Notes: generated from the letters alone by a model not told the origin. Shown: positions 26,726 to 35,961, numbered from the stretch's first letter. The stretch: 64,000 nt of DNA from Mariniphaga sp041687215 (GCF_041687215.1 NZ_JAWLCI010000006.1:58346-122345), one strand, 5' to 3'. Numbers and translations: made by a program.

Positions 26726-27726
26726 CAGTGTAAAATTTTATAAATCATTTCTTTTTGCAGTTCGGCTTGGTCGGTGAGTGTGGAAACACCCAATCCTTTG
26801 CTTTTCAGGTCGTATTCGCGTAAAATCCCCATTATTTCATACAACTTGGTGGGATTGTATTTTTTTGAAGCTGCAATTATTTTTTTGATGTAAAACGGAT
26901 GACCGCCCATGGTTTTTATGGCGCCTTGCTCCGATTTATCCTTTAGAAAGTGGTAAGCAAAGATTTTGGAAAAATAACCAAACAGTGTGGCAATGGTCAT
27001 CTGTATGGGGTTCTGCTGTGGATTGGCGCCAAAGTAGTTGATGATTTTGTTGGCTTTAAGTACGTTTTTGGCAGCCAGGGCATCCTGCAGTTCAAGCACA
27101 TTAAAATCCTTGCTCAGCCCAATGTTTTTTTCAATGTGTTCGGGTGTAATCCGGTTGGTATCTTTTACTGCTATTACCAGTTTATTCAGTTCGTTGGCTA
27201 TTTTGCTGAGCCCGGTGCCCAGCGAGTCGGTTAAAATCTGGCAAGCCTGCGGTGTTATCGTGTATTCGTGTTGTTTCAGGTATTTGTCAATCCAGACCGG
27301 CACCTGATTTTCGTAAAGCCTTTTTGTGGTAAGAATTACGCCCTTCGATTTTATGGCTTTGTAGAGTTTGGTACGTGCATCCAGGTTTTTGTATTTGAAA
27401 TTGAGCACCAGAATGGTCGAGGACATTGGCCGTTCGGCATACGGGGCAAGGTTTTCAATTTTTTTCAGGCTTTGTGCTTCTTTAACAATAACAACTTGTT
27501 TTTCTGTCATCATCGGGTAGCGCCACGAAGTTTCGGCAATGGTCTGTTCTTCAGTATCTTTTCCGTAAAAAATGGTTTGGTTAAATCCTTTTTCGGCTTC
27601 TGAAAGTACATTTTTTTCTATGTAGTTTGAAATCTCGTCGATAAAATAGGGTTCTTCACCCTGAAGTAAATAAATGGGGTGGTAAACCTTTTTTTTCAGG
27701 TTTTGCATGATGGCTTCAAATTCCAT
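26725..27726 (-). CDS. holA: DNA polymerase III delta subunit
   Basis: Clamp-loader delta subunit, which opens the beta sliding clamp. The N-terminal HPIYLLQGEEPYFIDEI is the characteristic start (Walker-A-like, degenerate as expected); FNVLELQDALAAKN and KKIIAASKKYNP are typical of the C-terminal collar domains. At 333 residues the length fits. It follows the AMP nucleosidase gene (1-bp gap) and precedes the rhomboid gene (1-bp overlap), making a three-gene minus-strand unit. Confidence 0.93.
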   Translation of the reverse strand: MEFEAIMQNLKKKVYHPIYLLQGEEPYFIDEISNYIEKNVLSEAEKGFNQTIFYGKDTEEQTIAETSWRYPMMTEKQVVIVKEAQSLKKIENLAPYAERPMSSTILVLNFKYKNLDARTKLYKAIKSKGVILTTKRLYENQVPVWIDKYLKQHEYTITPQACQILTDSLGTGLSKIANELNKLVIAVKDTNRITPEHIEKNIGLSKDFNVLELQDALAAKNVLKANKIINYFGANPQQNPIQMTIATLFGYFSKIFAYHFLKDKSEQGAIKTMGGHPFYIKKIIAASKKYNPTKLYEIMGILREYDLKSKGLGVSTLTDQAELQKEMIYKILH

Positions 27727-27727
27727 A

Positions 27728-28498
27728 TCAGAATTTTAAGTGTTTAACTGAAAGTCCGTTGTTTTTTATTTCCAGCAGTGCATCAATTCCGGCCTGAATG
27801 TGCACATCCACATATTTCAAGGTAACCAGTTTATCGCTTTCACTGGTTTTTACCCCGGCCGAAATCATGGGTTGGTCAGAAACCAGCAAAAGTGCCCCGA
27901 TTGGAATTTTATTGGCAAAACCCACGGTAAAAAGCGTTGCCGTTTCCATATCGATGGCGATTGCCCGTGTTTTAGTCAGGTATTTTTTGAATTTTTCGTC
28001 GTACTCCCACACCCGGCGGTTGGTGGTGTAAACTACGCCTGTCCAGTAATCGTGACCAGAGTTTCGCAGCACATGAGAAACCGCCCGTTGAATATTAAAT
28101 GCCGGCAGGGCAGGAACTTCGGGAGGCATATAGTCAGACGATGTTCCTTCGTTGCGGATGGCTGCAATGGGCAGGATAAAATCGCCCAACTGGTTTTTCT
28201 TTTTCAGGCCCCCGCATTTGCCAAGGAACAACACACCTTTGGGTTTCAGTGCACTTAATAAATCCATTACGGTTGCTGCATTGGGACTTCCCATACCAAA
28301 ATTTATGATGGTGATACCTTCTGAGGTGGCGTTTGGCATATTTTTGTCGCTGCCCACAATGGGTACTTCAAAACGCAGCGAAAATTTTTCAACGTAATTG
28401 GCGAAGTTGGTGAGCAGAATGTAATCACCAAAATCTTCCAGCTTTTTTCCTGTATAGCGCGGGAGCCAGTTATCTACAATTTCTTTTTTTGTTTTCAT
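27728..28498 (-). CDS. amn: AMP nucleosidase
   Basis: Purine nucleoside phosphorylase-fold enzyme of about 256 residues (ATG at 28498; an alternative longer frame is not needed). It likely cleaves AMP to adenine and ribose-5-phosphate. Seen: GITIINFGMGSPNAATVMDLL, LGKCGGLKKKNQLGDFILP and the C-terminal MALLLVSDQPM-like segment; the active-site IDMETATLF motif (about 195) is characteristic of PNP/UDP family nucleosidases. This short form is common in Bacteroidota. It is divergently oriented to the HsdR_N gene. Confidence 0.88.
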   Translation of the reverse strand: MKTKKEIVDNWLPRYTGKKLEDFGDYILLTNFANYVEKFSLRFEVPIVGSDKNMPNATSEGITIINFGMGSPNAATVMDLLSALKPKGVLFLGKCGGLKKKNQLGDFILPIAAIRNEGTSSDYMPPEVPALPAFNIQRAVSHVLRNSGHDYWTGVVYTTNRRVWEYDEKFKKYLTKTRAIAIDMETATLFTVGFANKIPIGALLLVSDQPMISAGVKTSESDKLVTLKYVDVHIQAGIDALLEIKNNGLSVKHLKF

Positions 28499-28615
28499 TT
28501 CCCTAAAATTACAGCAGAATCGTTTAATTTGTTCAAAAATCCAGGTCAACACAAAAGTACATTTTTCCGGTTGGCCTGCAATATTTGTTTATAAGTTAAG
28601 TAACGAAAAAAGCCG

Positions 28616-29056
28616 ATGCAGGAATTAAATTTACCCGTTTACGAATTCAGAATAAAAACAGAAGGAACGAAAAAATTTATTTTCGATTTGGTGCGCAGGC
28701 GTTTTGTTTTGCTGACTCCTGAGGAATGGGTGCGGCAACATTTTATGCGTTATCTCATCGAAGAAAAAAAATACCCGGAATCTTTGATGGCGGTGGAAAA
28801 ACAAATTACACTGAATGGAAAGCTTTTTCGTTTCGATTTGCTGGTTTACCGGCGTAACGGACAGCCGCTGCTCATTGCCGAGTTTAAAGCACCCGGTATA
28901 AAAATTTCTCAGGATACCTTCGACCAGGTGGTGCGCTACAACATGTCCCTGAAAGTGGAGCGGGTGGTGGTTTCAAACGGTTTGCAGCATTTTGTATGCG
29001 AGGTTGATTACGAGCAAAATAGTTATAAATATTTGAGAGAGGTACCGGAATTTTGA
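28616..29056 (+). CDS. HsdR N-terminal-domain (type I restriction-like) nuclease domain protein
   Basis: A 146-residue protein consisting of the N-terminal nuclease-like domain found in type I restriction HsdR (PF13588-type). Seen: PEEWVRQHFMRYLIEEKKYP, FDLLVYRRNGQPLLIAEFKAP (the PD-(D/E)xK core, FD...IAEFKAP) and a C-terminal VRYNMSLKVERVVVSNG. It stands alone beside the AMP nucleosidase gene, a conserved pairing in Bacteroidota, so it is not part of a restriction system here. Its role is unknown. Confidence 0.85.
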   Translation: MQELNLPVYEFRIKTEGTKKFIFDLVRRRFVLLTPEEWVRQHFMRYLIEEKKYPESLMAVEKQITLNGKLFRFDLLVYRRNGQPLLIAEFKAPGIKISQDTFDQVVRYNMSLKVERVVVSNGLQHFVCEVDYEQNSYKYLREVPEF

Positions 29057-29089
29057 ACTGCACTATTCAGAATTGATGGAAATTTGAAT

Positions 29090-29097
29090 TATCTTTG
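29090..29097 (+). promoter_or_regulatory. putative -7 promoter element for MNT/HEPN pair
   Basis: TATCTTTG matches the Bacteroidota -7 consensus and ends 4 bp before the first ATG (29102). A start of transcription about 5-8 bp downstream would leave no or a very short leader, or put translation at the second ATG (29108). No clear -33 element. Confidence 0.4.
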
Positions 29098-29101
29098 ATT
29101 T

Positions 29102-29416
29102 ATGGAAATGAAAGAGTTAACAAAAAGGATAAAACAAGAACTGCTTCAAATCGAACCCGAAGCAGAAATTTATCTTTTTGGTTCAAGGGCAAGGGGCGAT
29201 TATAAAAGTGATTCTGATTGGGATGTTCTGGTTCTTTCACCACAAAAGTATATTACTTATGACTATGAACTTAAATTGCGGGAACCGATTTTTGATATTG
29301 AACTTGAAACTGGTGAAATAATTTCACTTTTAATATATTCGAAAACCGATTGGAAAAACAAGAAGGACATATCACTTTTGTTTCATCAGGTTTCCAAAGA
29401 AGGTTTGAAAATTTAG
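29102..29416 (+). CDS. MNT-type nucleotidyltransferase (antitoxin-like)
   Basis: A 104-residue minimal nucleotidyltransferase. The NTase motif is GSRARGDYKSDSDWDVLVL (G-S then D-x-D about 10 residues later), with a third acidic residue in DIELETG. In known MNT/HEPN pairs the nucleotidyltransferase AMPylates and neutralises a HEPN ribonuclease toxin. A TATCTTTG element lies just upstream, so translation may begin at the second ATG two codons downstream. The HEPN gene follows after 1 bp. Confidence 0.9.
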   Translation: MEMKELTKRIKQELLQIEPEAEIYLFGSRARGDYKSDSDWDVLVLSPQKYITYDYELKLREPIFDIELETGEIISLLIYSKTDWKNKKDISLLFHQVSKEGLKI

Positions 29417-29417
29417 C

Positions 29418-29804
29418 ATGAGGGAGGATTATATAAAATACAGGATAGTACGCGCAAATGAAACCTTTTCAGATGCTGTTTCCCTTTTTGAAAAGAATAG
29501 CTGGAATTCATGCATCAACCGACTTTATTATTCAGCTTTTTATGCTGCAATTGCCTTACTATTATTTTACGAAATTGAGGTGAAATCTCACAATGGAGTG
29601 AAGCGGAAATTGGGTGAGATGGTTAAACGCAATATTTTTCCAAAAAATCTTGCAAAGCATTTTGGTGTTTTATCAGACTTGCGACATAAAGGAGATTATG
29701 ATGATCTATTTGATTTTAACCAGGAATTAACAGAAAATTTAATCGAACCAACAAGATTGTTCATCAGTTCAATCGAAAAAATTTGTTTAATGAAACGAGC
29801 ATGA
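29418..29804 (+). CDS. HEPN-domain protein (toxin-like, UPF0332)
   Basis: A 128-residue all-helical HEPN protein of the UPF0332 type. Seen: CINRLYYSAFYAAIALLL, SHNGVKRKLGEMVKR and SDLRHKGDYDD near the C-terminus, which has the Arg-rich/Asp-Tyr pattern of the family; the conserved R-x4-6-H nuclease motif is not clearly recognisable, so activity is uncertain. It starts 1 bp after the MNT stop. MNT/HEPN pairs act as toxin-antitoxin systems in some bacteria. Confidence 0.88.
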   Translation: MREDYIKYRIVRANETFSDAVSLFEKNSWNSCINRLYYSAFYAAIALLLFYEIEVKSHNGVKRKLGEMVKRNIFPKNLAKHFGVLSDLRHKGDYDDLFDFNQELTENLIEPTRLFISSIEKICLMKRA

Positions 29805-29868
29805 TAAAAATTATCACCCAAGGGAATGATTCATCCCGATTCACGAAAAATCTTCTTATCTTTTCTTG

Positions 29869-32565
29869 CTAAACCCTGGTATTCAAAAAAGTGTACAAAT
29901 CTTCATCGGTGTTCAGGTTAAGCTTTTTCCGGAGACGCGAGCGGCTAATGTACGAACTGGATGGTTGAATATTCAGGATTTCAGCAATTTCCTTTGAATT
30001 GAGTCCGATTTTCAGGTAGGCGCACAACCGCAAATCGTTGCTCGACAGCCCAGGAAACTTTTCTTTCAGTTTTTTGAAAAAATACTGGTGCAATTCATCC
30101 ATCTGTATTTCAAAAGTATTGTCTTCCACATTTAAATAGGAATCCAGTGTGCGTGACATTTCTGCCAGTTTTAACTTGGTAATGGAAGGGTTTTTTTGAG
30201 CTTTCTCGCACGTCTCTTTTAAAGATATAATCAACCGGTTTTTTTCTTCGTTATCGCGCGCTTTGTTGGCCAGCTCAATGGTTTTGTTTTTTAACTGCTG
30301 TTTCAACTGGTCATATTCTTCCTGCAGTCGTTCCTGTTCAATTTGCTGAAGTTTCTGCCGGTGTTTTTCAGCTTGTTTGCGTAAAGCGTTTTGCTCTTTG
30401 AGCAGCATTTTGTGTTTTTGTTTTTTCAGCGCTTTTTTATGCCGTGTCCGAATTACAAAAATTATTGAAAAAATAAGCAGTACATAAAAAAGATATGCGT
30501 ACCAGGTACGATACCAGGGCGGAAAGATATTCAGTAAAACGGATTGTTCGCCGGTCATTTCATCTTGAACCGATGCGCGGAACCGGATTTCGTGTTCGCC
30601 GGGTGAAAGGCCAACAAAATCGAAAGTATTATCCGGAATCCAGTCGCTCCATTCAGTTTCATCATTTAATTTGTATTGGTACAGAACATTTTCCTGGTTG
30701 GGAACAATACATTCAATACGAAAATTATTGAACGGAAAAGGGACTTCTGCTCCGGGAGAAATTACCTTTTCTTCCCGGTTTCTGAAGGCTTCAATTTTTC
30801 GAATTGACAGCGTGAAATCCTGAGGTTCGGAAAACTCATTGTTCCGTAAATATTTTAGTGCGAAACCATTGTACACCGGATAAAATTCATAATTGGAATT
30901 CAGTATAACAGACTTGTAGATACCTGGCAGAACTCCTTTCAATCCTTGTGTTTCCTTTGATTGCGGAACCTGTAAAAATTCTTTTTCGGCGGCGTTAAAC
31001 ATGTATTGAAATTTATCTGTCAGCACCTGAATTCCATCTTCATTTTTAAAAAGGAAAGCATCGTTTCCTTCAAAATCTTCTTCAGGAAAAATGATGCGCT
31101 CTTCCGGATTCAATTCATCGTTTAACACGGCTCTGATTAACCCGAAATTGGGAATGTTCACCCAAAGGATGTTGTCTTTTTCAATGAGCAGTTGATTACA
31201 AGACCCCAGAATAAGTTCCATTTTTTTCAGGTAGCTCCACTGATTTCCCTGTTTCTGATAAATGGAAATGCCATTGTAATTTCCGGCCAGCAAATACCCG
31301 TTGTACGGGAGGATTGACCAAACCCCTTCCTGTCCGTTTATTTTTTCCACCGAATTTTTGTTTACAACAAACAATCCTTTGTCGTGCCCCATAAACACGG
31401 TGTTGTCAACATTTTCAAGTGTCCACACCTGGCCCTCGGTTTCGGGAATAATCTGCACCTTAAAAAACTCCAGGTTGTTATTCAACCCTTCCCAATCCGA
31501 GTGATAAAGTCCCTGGTTAGTACCGAGGTAATATTCACTGTTTTTTAGCAAGGCGGTGTAACCGGTTCCAAAATCACCCCGGTAGTCGAAAAACCAGCTA
31601 TAATTATTTTGAAGATTGAGTGACGAAACGCCATAATCCATCCCGAGCCATAATTTACCGGCCCGACTGTAGTGCAAAGCCAGCACGGTATTGCTGGGCA
31701 AACCTTTGTGTCGGTTGATGCGATGGATAATTTTGCCTTCAAAATCAGTGATATACAATCCTTTCAGTACGGTTCCAAAAGCGAAGTGTTTTTCGCCAAG
31801 CTGCTCAAAACTAAAAACTTTGGCCGTTTCCAGATTAGCAGACAGTTCATTTTCCAGCCTGCTCAACCGGCCTGAAACAAATTGGTACAGTCCCCGGTTT
31901 CGGGTTACAATTACAAGTCCGTTTTCATTTTCATAAATGCCTCCTATTTCGAGGTTCAAATTATCAGGAAAATCAAATACCTGCTGAAGTGAATAATTAT
32001 CGAAAACATACAACCCATTTTTCTCGTCGGCAAGATACAGTGTGCCGTTAATCTGAAAACTGCCTGTAAACCGCGAAGGCGCTGCTGTTTTTACAAGTTG
32101 TTCGTTTTGGTAAATGTAAATGTTCTGAAATGAAACAAAAATGATGGCCTCTCCAAGCTGATAAACGTCCCAGAATTCTTCGCTTATTTCCTGCACAACT
32201 TCCTGAAAAGGATACAATGAACTGTAGTCGAAACCCTGAAATTTGTTCTTTTTCCAAATACCAAAATCGAGATCGGAACCGGTAAAAATCAGTGAATCAT
32301 TTACAACCTGCACCGAACGGGTAAAACCGTTGCTGCCCTTAAAACTGTTCCAGGTTTTTCCGTCGTATTCCAGCAAACCTTTGTCGGCAGCCATATAAAC
32401 CATACCGTTGGGCGCAGTTTTTATGTCCCAAATTTTGCCTTTGTTTTGGTATTGAAGGGGTGTGAAATTTTCGAGCAGAGGCACACCTTTTTCAGGGATA
32501 ATTTGAGCAAAAGTCACTAAAGTGCCCCACAAAAAAAGAATAAGATATACGACTGTTTTTTTCAA
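29869..32565 (-). CDS. beta-propeller/YYY-domain membrane regulator with LuxR-type HTH
   Basis: A 898-residue one-component regulator at the end of the glucan cluster. Domains in order: signal peptide (KKTVVYLILFLWGTLVTFAQ), two-component-regulator-type beta-propellers to about residue 590 (ILPYNGYLLAGNYNG, KLWLGMDYGVSSLN), a YYY domain (about 600-680), one transmembrane helix (about 690-710), a cytoplasmic coiled coil (Glu/Lys/Gln-rich, about 715-815) and a LuxR-type helix-turn-helix (LRLCAYLKIGLNSKEIAEIL). Unlike hybrid two-component regulators of PULs, no kinase or receiver is present. It begins with TTG at 32565; no ATG is nearby. It is the likely sensor for the cluster, by position. Confidence 0.85.
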   Translation of the reverse strand: MKKTVVYLILFLWGTLVTFAQIIPEKGVPLLENFTPLQYQNKGKIWDIKTAPNGMVYMAADKGLLEYDGKTWNSFKGSNGFTRSVQVVNDSLIFTGSDLDFGIWKKNKFQGFDYSSLYPFQEVVQEISEEFWDVYQLGEAIIFVSFQNIYIYQNEQLVKTAAPSRFTGSFQINGTLYLADEKNGLYVFDNYSLQQVFDFPDNLNLEIGGIYENENGLVIVTRNRGLYQFVSGRLSRLENELSANLETAKVFSFEQLGEKHFAFGTVLKGLYITDFEGKIIHRINRHKGLPSNTVLALHYSRAGKLWLGMDYGVSSLNLQNNYSWFFDYRGDFGTGYTALLKNSEYYLGTNQGLYHSDWEGLNNNLEFFKVQIIPETEGQVWTLENVDNTVFMGHDKGLFVVNKNSVEKINGQEGVWSILPYNGYLLAGNYNGISIYQKQGNQWSYLKKMELILGSCNQLLIEKDNILWVNIPNFGLIRAVLNDELNPEERIIFPEEDFEGNDAFLFKNEDGIQVLTDKFQYMFNAAEKEFLQVPQSKETQGLKGVLPGIYKSVILNSNYEFYPVYNGFALKYLRNNEFSEPQDFTLSIRKIEAFRNREEKVISPGAEVPFPFNNFRIECIVPNQENVLYQYKLNDETEWSDWIPDNTFDFVGLSPGEHEIRFRASVQDEMTGEQSVLLNIFPPWYRTWYAYLFYVLLIFSIIFVIRTRHKKALKKQKHKMLLKEQNALRKQAEKHRQKLQQIEQERLQEEYDQLKQQLKNKTIELANKARDNEEKNRLIISLKETCEKAQKNPSITKLKLAEMSRTLDSYLNVEDNTFEIQMDELHQYFFKKLKEKFPGLSSNDLRLCAYLKIGLNSKEIAEILNIQPSSSYISRSRLRKKLNLNTDEDLYTFLNTRV

Positions 32566-32691
32566 TCAAACGGTTTAAAGATGTTATTAACACCGTGCAA
32601 TATAAGAAAAAATGTCGTCGTCATGTGTGTTGTATTTGAAGTTGCCTGAAATTTTTTTCTGGATAGTTTTCTGCAATTTTCCTTTTTACAA

Positions 32692-33330
32692 TTAATAAAC
32701 CCCTCTGCAGTTTTCCTTTAAAAAAACGCTTAATCTGGTAACCTCATTGGCTCCTTCCGGAATTTCATCCAATTCCAGACCAGGGTATGAAAGCATATCT
32801 TTCCACTGCTGAATGGTAGTACTGAAAAACCGGGAGGCATTTGCATCCGCCTCATAAACAATAATTTCATATTTTTCTCCTTTGTCCCCTCCGAACCGGG
32901 TGATAACCTGCCATTCTCCGTTTCTTTTATACGAAGTATTTGTGTGGTCAGATTGCGGGTAATATCTGTTGTCGCTTGGTTTTAACAGTACCCATAAATC
33001 TTTATCATGCGATTCCGGATAAACGCCGGAGGTTAAAATCCTGCATTCAACAGAATCATTTTCAAGTGGATATAGAACCTGAACATTTTTTACAGGATAC
33101 TCTACCGGTGCTTTATTTCCTGTTACCGGCTGTTCAACCTGGCCTGGTAAGTTCGCACCTCCGTAAGCGTAAGCGCCATAAAATATCAATAAAATACCCA
33201 ACACTGCCATCGGGATTTTTACTTTAATATCAACTAAATTCAGGGACGATCCATTAATTTTCAGGCTATCCACAATTGCAACAAGAATGAGGACAGCACC
33301 AACGATTATAATGATTATTTCTGAAGACAT
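32692..33330 (-). CDS. hypothetical membrane protein
   Basis: A 212-residue protein with two N-terminal membrane helices (IIIIIVGAVLILVAIVDSL and IPMAVLGILLIFYGAYAYG) and a soluble C-terminal domain rich in polar residues with a possible CHASE/Ig-like strand pattern. I do not recognise the family. It sits between the T9SS protein (265-bp gap containing a repeat) and the regulator gene, all on the minus strand; no functional link is evident. Confidence 0.65.
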   Translation of the reverse strand: MSSEIIIIIVGAVLILVAIVDSLKINGSSLNLVDIKVKIPMAVLGILLIFYGAYAYGGANLPGQVEQPVTGNKAPVEYPVKNVQVLYPLENDSVECRILTSGVYPESHDKDLWVLLKPSDNRYYPQSDHTNTSYKRNGEWQVITRFGGDKGEKYEIIVYEADANASRFFSTTIQQWKDMLSYPGLELDEIPEGANEVTRLSVFLKENCRGVY

Positions 33331-33389
33331 TTTTTGAAATTTTCAGTGAATGGAATAAAATAAACCTGAAAAGAAAACAAAAAAGAGGA

Positions 33390-33579
33390 AAAAGAGGCTG
33401 TTCAAAAATTCTGGTTCTAATATGAAGCATTAACAAATTGAAAGTTTTATCTTAAGATTGACCCCCTAAATCCCCCAAAGGGGGACTTCTCCTCCCCTTT
33501 GGGGAGGTTGGGTGGGGTCAATAACTTCCAAATCAAAAGTATATTTTTCATTAGTTCCAATTTTTGGACAACCTCTTTT
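33390..33579. repeat. MITE/REP-like palindromic element between 33.39 and 33.58 kb
   Basis: Outer inverted repeats AAAAGAGGCTGTTCAAAAATT (33390-33410) and its complement at 33559-33579 match at 19 of 21 positions. Inside, TTGACCCC (33458-33465) and GGGGTCAA (33514-33521) bracket G/C-rich runs (CCCCCAAAGGGGG, CCCCTTTGGGG), making a long internal palindrome. This is the type of short interspersed palindrome seen in Bacteroidota. It lies just after the T9SS gene and could also act as a transcription terminator. No transposase is encoded. Confidence 0.75.
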
Positions 33580-33595
33580 CAGTTATTCACCAAAT

Positions 33596-35899
33596 TTATT
33601 TGACAATGAGCTTATTTATTTGGATTTTCCCTTTTTCAGATTGTATTCTCACAAAATAAATTCCTCGTTTCAATCCGTCAGTTTTAACTGATGAGGTGTT
33701 GTGTTTTGTCAGAAGCAATTTTCCGGTAAGGTCAATTACATCAACCTGGCTGACAACGGAACCAAACTGAACTGGAGTGCCGGAAGTCACCGGATTTGGA
33801 TAAACACGAAATTCATTTTTTTGCAATGCTGAAATCGAAGTGGGAACCTTGAAGAAATACAAGTTATCGAGATAAATGGTGGGTGAACCATCTCCGCCAT
33901 CAAATTTAATCTGAATAACGTCAGCCAAATCAACACCTTCAAATTCTGACAATGGAATATCATAACTTACCCACTGGTTTGGGGTAACAGGCAGTGAATA
34001 TGCTTTTTCAACCGGACCGGTGCTAATGCAGAAAATATTCACTGCAGTGGCATCAGCAGTCCACATATCTACATGCAGATACTCCATTCCTGTTACATCC
34101 AAAGCACTGGCAAACTGAATTCCCTGGTAATTGAAACTGGCATATTTAAATGTATGATTTTCTAATATTTCAACTGTTGAAACCACTGTTGACTGTCCCC
34201 ATCCGGGATTGAAATCGGTGCCTTCAACATTGGTATAAGCATTGCTGAAAACTGATAATACATTTTCGGCATCCCTTGCAGGAGGTGCAGGCGCGGCTGT
34301 TGCAGGCTCATCGGATGGACCACCCTCAGCAGAATTAAAAGTGATGTTGTCGAAATAAACCACATTGTCCTGCTCCCTTCCATCCAGATTGAAATCAGGG
34401 AAAATGGCAATCTGATCATACTGCCCCTCAGCTTCGGGTGGGTTTGGATAGTCTGAAAAATCAAAAGTAAGTTCTTCCCATTCATTTACAACGGTATTAG
34501 CAACTTTGAGCTCAGGCTGGGCCCAACCACTGTTTGCAACCAGTTTGATGCCCACATCGCTGATAACCGATTTCCAAACCATAATTTTCACAAGTGAGTT
34601 GGTTTCATCCAGCACGAATGGACCTAAGTCGGTATCTCCATGTGAAGATTCAACTCCTGCCCAGGCTGCACCTGTCTGCAGAGCAGTAATTTTGGCCACC
34701 TTAGCCGAAGTGTTGCCTCCACTGGCATCGGGATTATCAATAATTTCCAGTGCTGGGTTGGAGTCGTTCTCGAAAACACTCCATGTCCAGTCGGCGCCAA
34801 AACCGTCAGCTTCGAAATCAATCGGGGCATTAGGTCCGTCTTCCACTACGGTACCCTCACCTTTATAAAAATAAATGTTATCAAGGTAAATGGCAGGCGA
34901 ACCATCGTCACCGGTAACCTTCAACTGAATGATGTCTGCCAAATCAACTCCGGCAAATGCGGTTAACGGGATGTCGTAACTAACCCATTGGTTTGGAGTA
35001 ACCGCAAGTGAGTATGCCGTTTCTGCCGGACCGGTGCTGATGCAGAAGATATTTACTTCGGTGGCATCGGCAGTCCACATATCAACATGCAGATTGTTCA
35101 TTCCCGAAACATCCAGGGCACTTGCAAACTGGGTTCCCTGAAAATTTAAATTGGCATATTTCAGGGTTTGATTCCCTTCTATTTCCACTGTAGATACAAC
35201 GGTTGACTGTCCCCACCCCGGATTAAAATCAGTTCCTGCAACATCGGTATAAGCATTGCTGAAAACCGAAAGAACATCTTCGGCAGCGCGCGCAGGTGGT
35301 GCGGGTGCTGCGGTTGTCGGCTCGTCAGAAGTACCTTCCGAAGGATTAAATGTAATGTTGTCGAAATAAACCACATTTTCCTGTCCTCTTCCATCCATGT
35401 TAAAATCGGGGAATACTACAATCTGATCATACTGACCTTCAGCTTCAGGTGGGTTAGGATAATCAGAAAAGTCAAAGGAGAGTTCTTCCCATTCATCAAC
35501 CAGTGTGTTCGCTACTTTAAGTTCAACCTGCGCCCAGCCACTATTAGCAACTAGTTTGATTCCAACATCACTGATCACAGATTTCCATACCATAATTTTA
35601 ATGGTGGAGTTTGTGGCATCGAGAACAAAAGGTCCCAAATCGGTTGTTCCGTGAGCCGATTCAACTCCAGCCCATGGGTTTCCTGTCTGCAAAGCAGTAA
35701 ATTTGGCCACCGAATCCGAAGTGTTGATTTCACTCGAATCGGGGTTTTCAATAATTTCCAAAGCCGGATTGGTATCATTTTCAAAAACGGTCCAAGTCCA
35801 GTCGGCTCCAAAGCCGTCCGATTCAAAATTAATCGGTGAATTTTGTGCAAAACTTACGGATGCAAAGAGCACCAGTAAAATAAATGTAAAGTTTTTCAT
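33596..35899 (-). CDS. T9SS-secreted protein with duplicated beta-sandwich modules
   Basis: A 767-residue secreted protein ending in a type IX secretion sorting domain (FRVYPNPV...VDVIDLTGKLLL...GIYFVRIQSEKGKIQINKLIVK). After the signal peptide come two near-identical 337-residue units, residues about 23-346 and 360-683. Each unit has an A module (FGADWTW..., ..YFDNITF) and a B module (VLSVFSNAYTD.., ..YLDNIYF), both beta-rich and resembling carbohydrate-binding modules. The B module also occurs twice in the 46552-48408 lipoprotein. No catalytic domain is visible. It is last in the glucan operon (62-bp gap to GH17), so a surface or extracellular glucan-binding role is inferred. Confidence 0.85.
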   Translation of the reverse strand: MKNFTFILLVLFASVSFAQNSPINFESDGFGADWTWTVFENDTNPALEIIENPDSSEINTSDSVAKFTALQTGNPWAGVESAHGTTDLGPFVLDATNSTIKIMVWKSVISDVGIKLVANSGWAQVELKVANTLVDEWEELSFDFSDYPNPPEAEGQYDQIVVFPDFNMDGRGQENVVYFDNITFNPSEGTSDEPTTAAPAPPARAAEDVLSVFSNAYTDVAGTDFNPGWGQSTVVSTVEIEGNQTLKYANLNFQGTQFASALDVSGMNNLHVDMWTADATEVNIFCISTGPAETAYSLAVTPNQWVSYDIPLTAFAGVDLADIIQLKVTGDDGSPAIYLDNIYFYKGEGTVVEDGPNAPIDFEADGFGADWTWSVFENDSNPALEIIDNPDASGGNTSAKVAKITALQTGAAWAGVESSHGDTDLGPFVLDETNSLVKIMVWKSVISDVGIKLVANSGWAQPELKVANTVVNEWEELTFDFSDYPNPPEAEGQYDQIAIFPDFNLDGREQDNVVYFDNITFNSAEGGPSDEPATAAPAPPARDAENVLSVFSNAYTNVEGTDFNPGWGQSTVVSTVEILENHTFKYASFNYQGIQFASALDVTGMEYLHVDMWTADATAVNIFCISTGPVEKAYSLPVTPNQWVSYDIPLSEFEGVDLADVIQIKFDGGDGSPTIYLDNLYFFKVPTSISALQKNEFRVYPNPVTSGTPVQFGSVVSQVDVIDLTGKLLLTKHNTSSVKTDGLKRGIYFVRIQSEKGKIQINKLIVK
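33851..34822 (-). repeat. second unit of an in-gene tandem duplication
   Basis: Encodes residues about 360-683 of the T9SS protein and is the repeat of 34862-35833, offset by 337 codons (1011 bp). Both protein and DNA are highly similar, implying a fairly recent duplication. Confidence 0.75.
34862..35833 (-). repeat. first unit of an in-gene tandem duplication
   Basis: Encodes residues about 23-346 of the T9SS protein. Compare INFESDGFGADWTW here with IDFEADGFGADWTW in the second unit. The two copies could recombine. Confidence 0.75.
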
Positions 35900-35961
35900 G
35901 ATAATGAAATTTTAAATTAAACATAAATATACAATTTTCTAAGGCCTTAAAAAAGAATTTT

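Noticed and set aside
29805..29868. Possible terminator between HEPN and regulator genes
   Set aside because: GGGAATG/CATCCC pairing is interrupted and no T-run follows.
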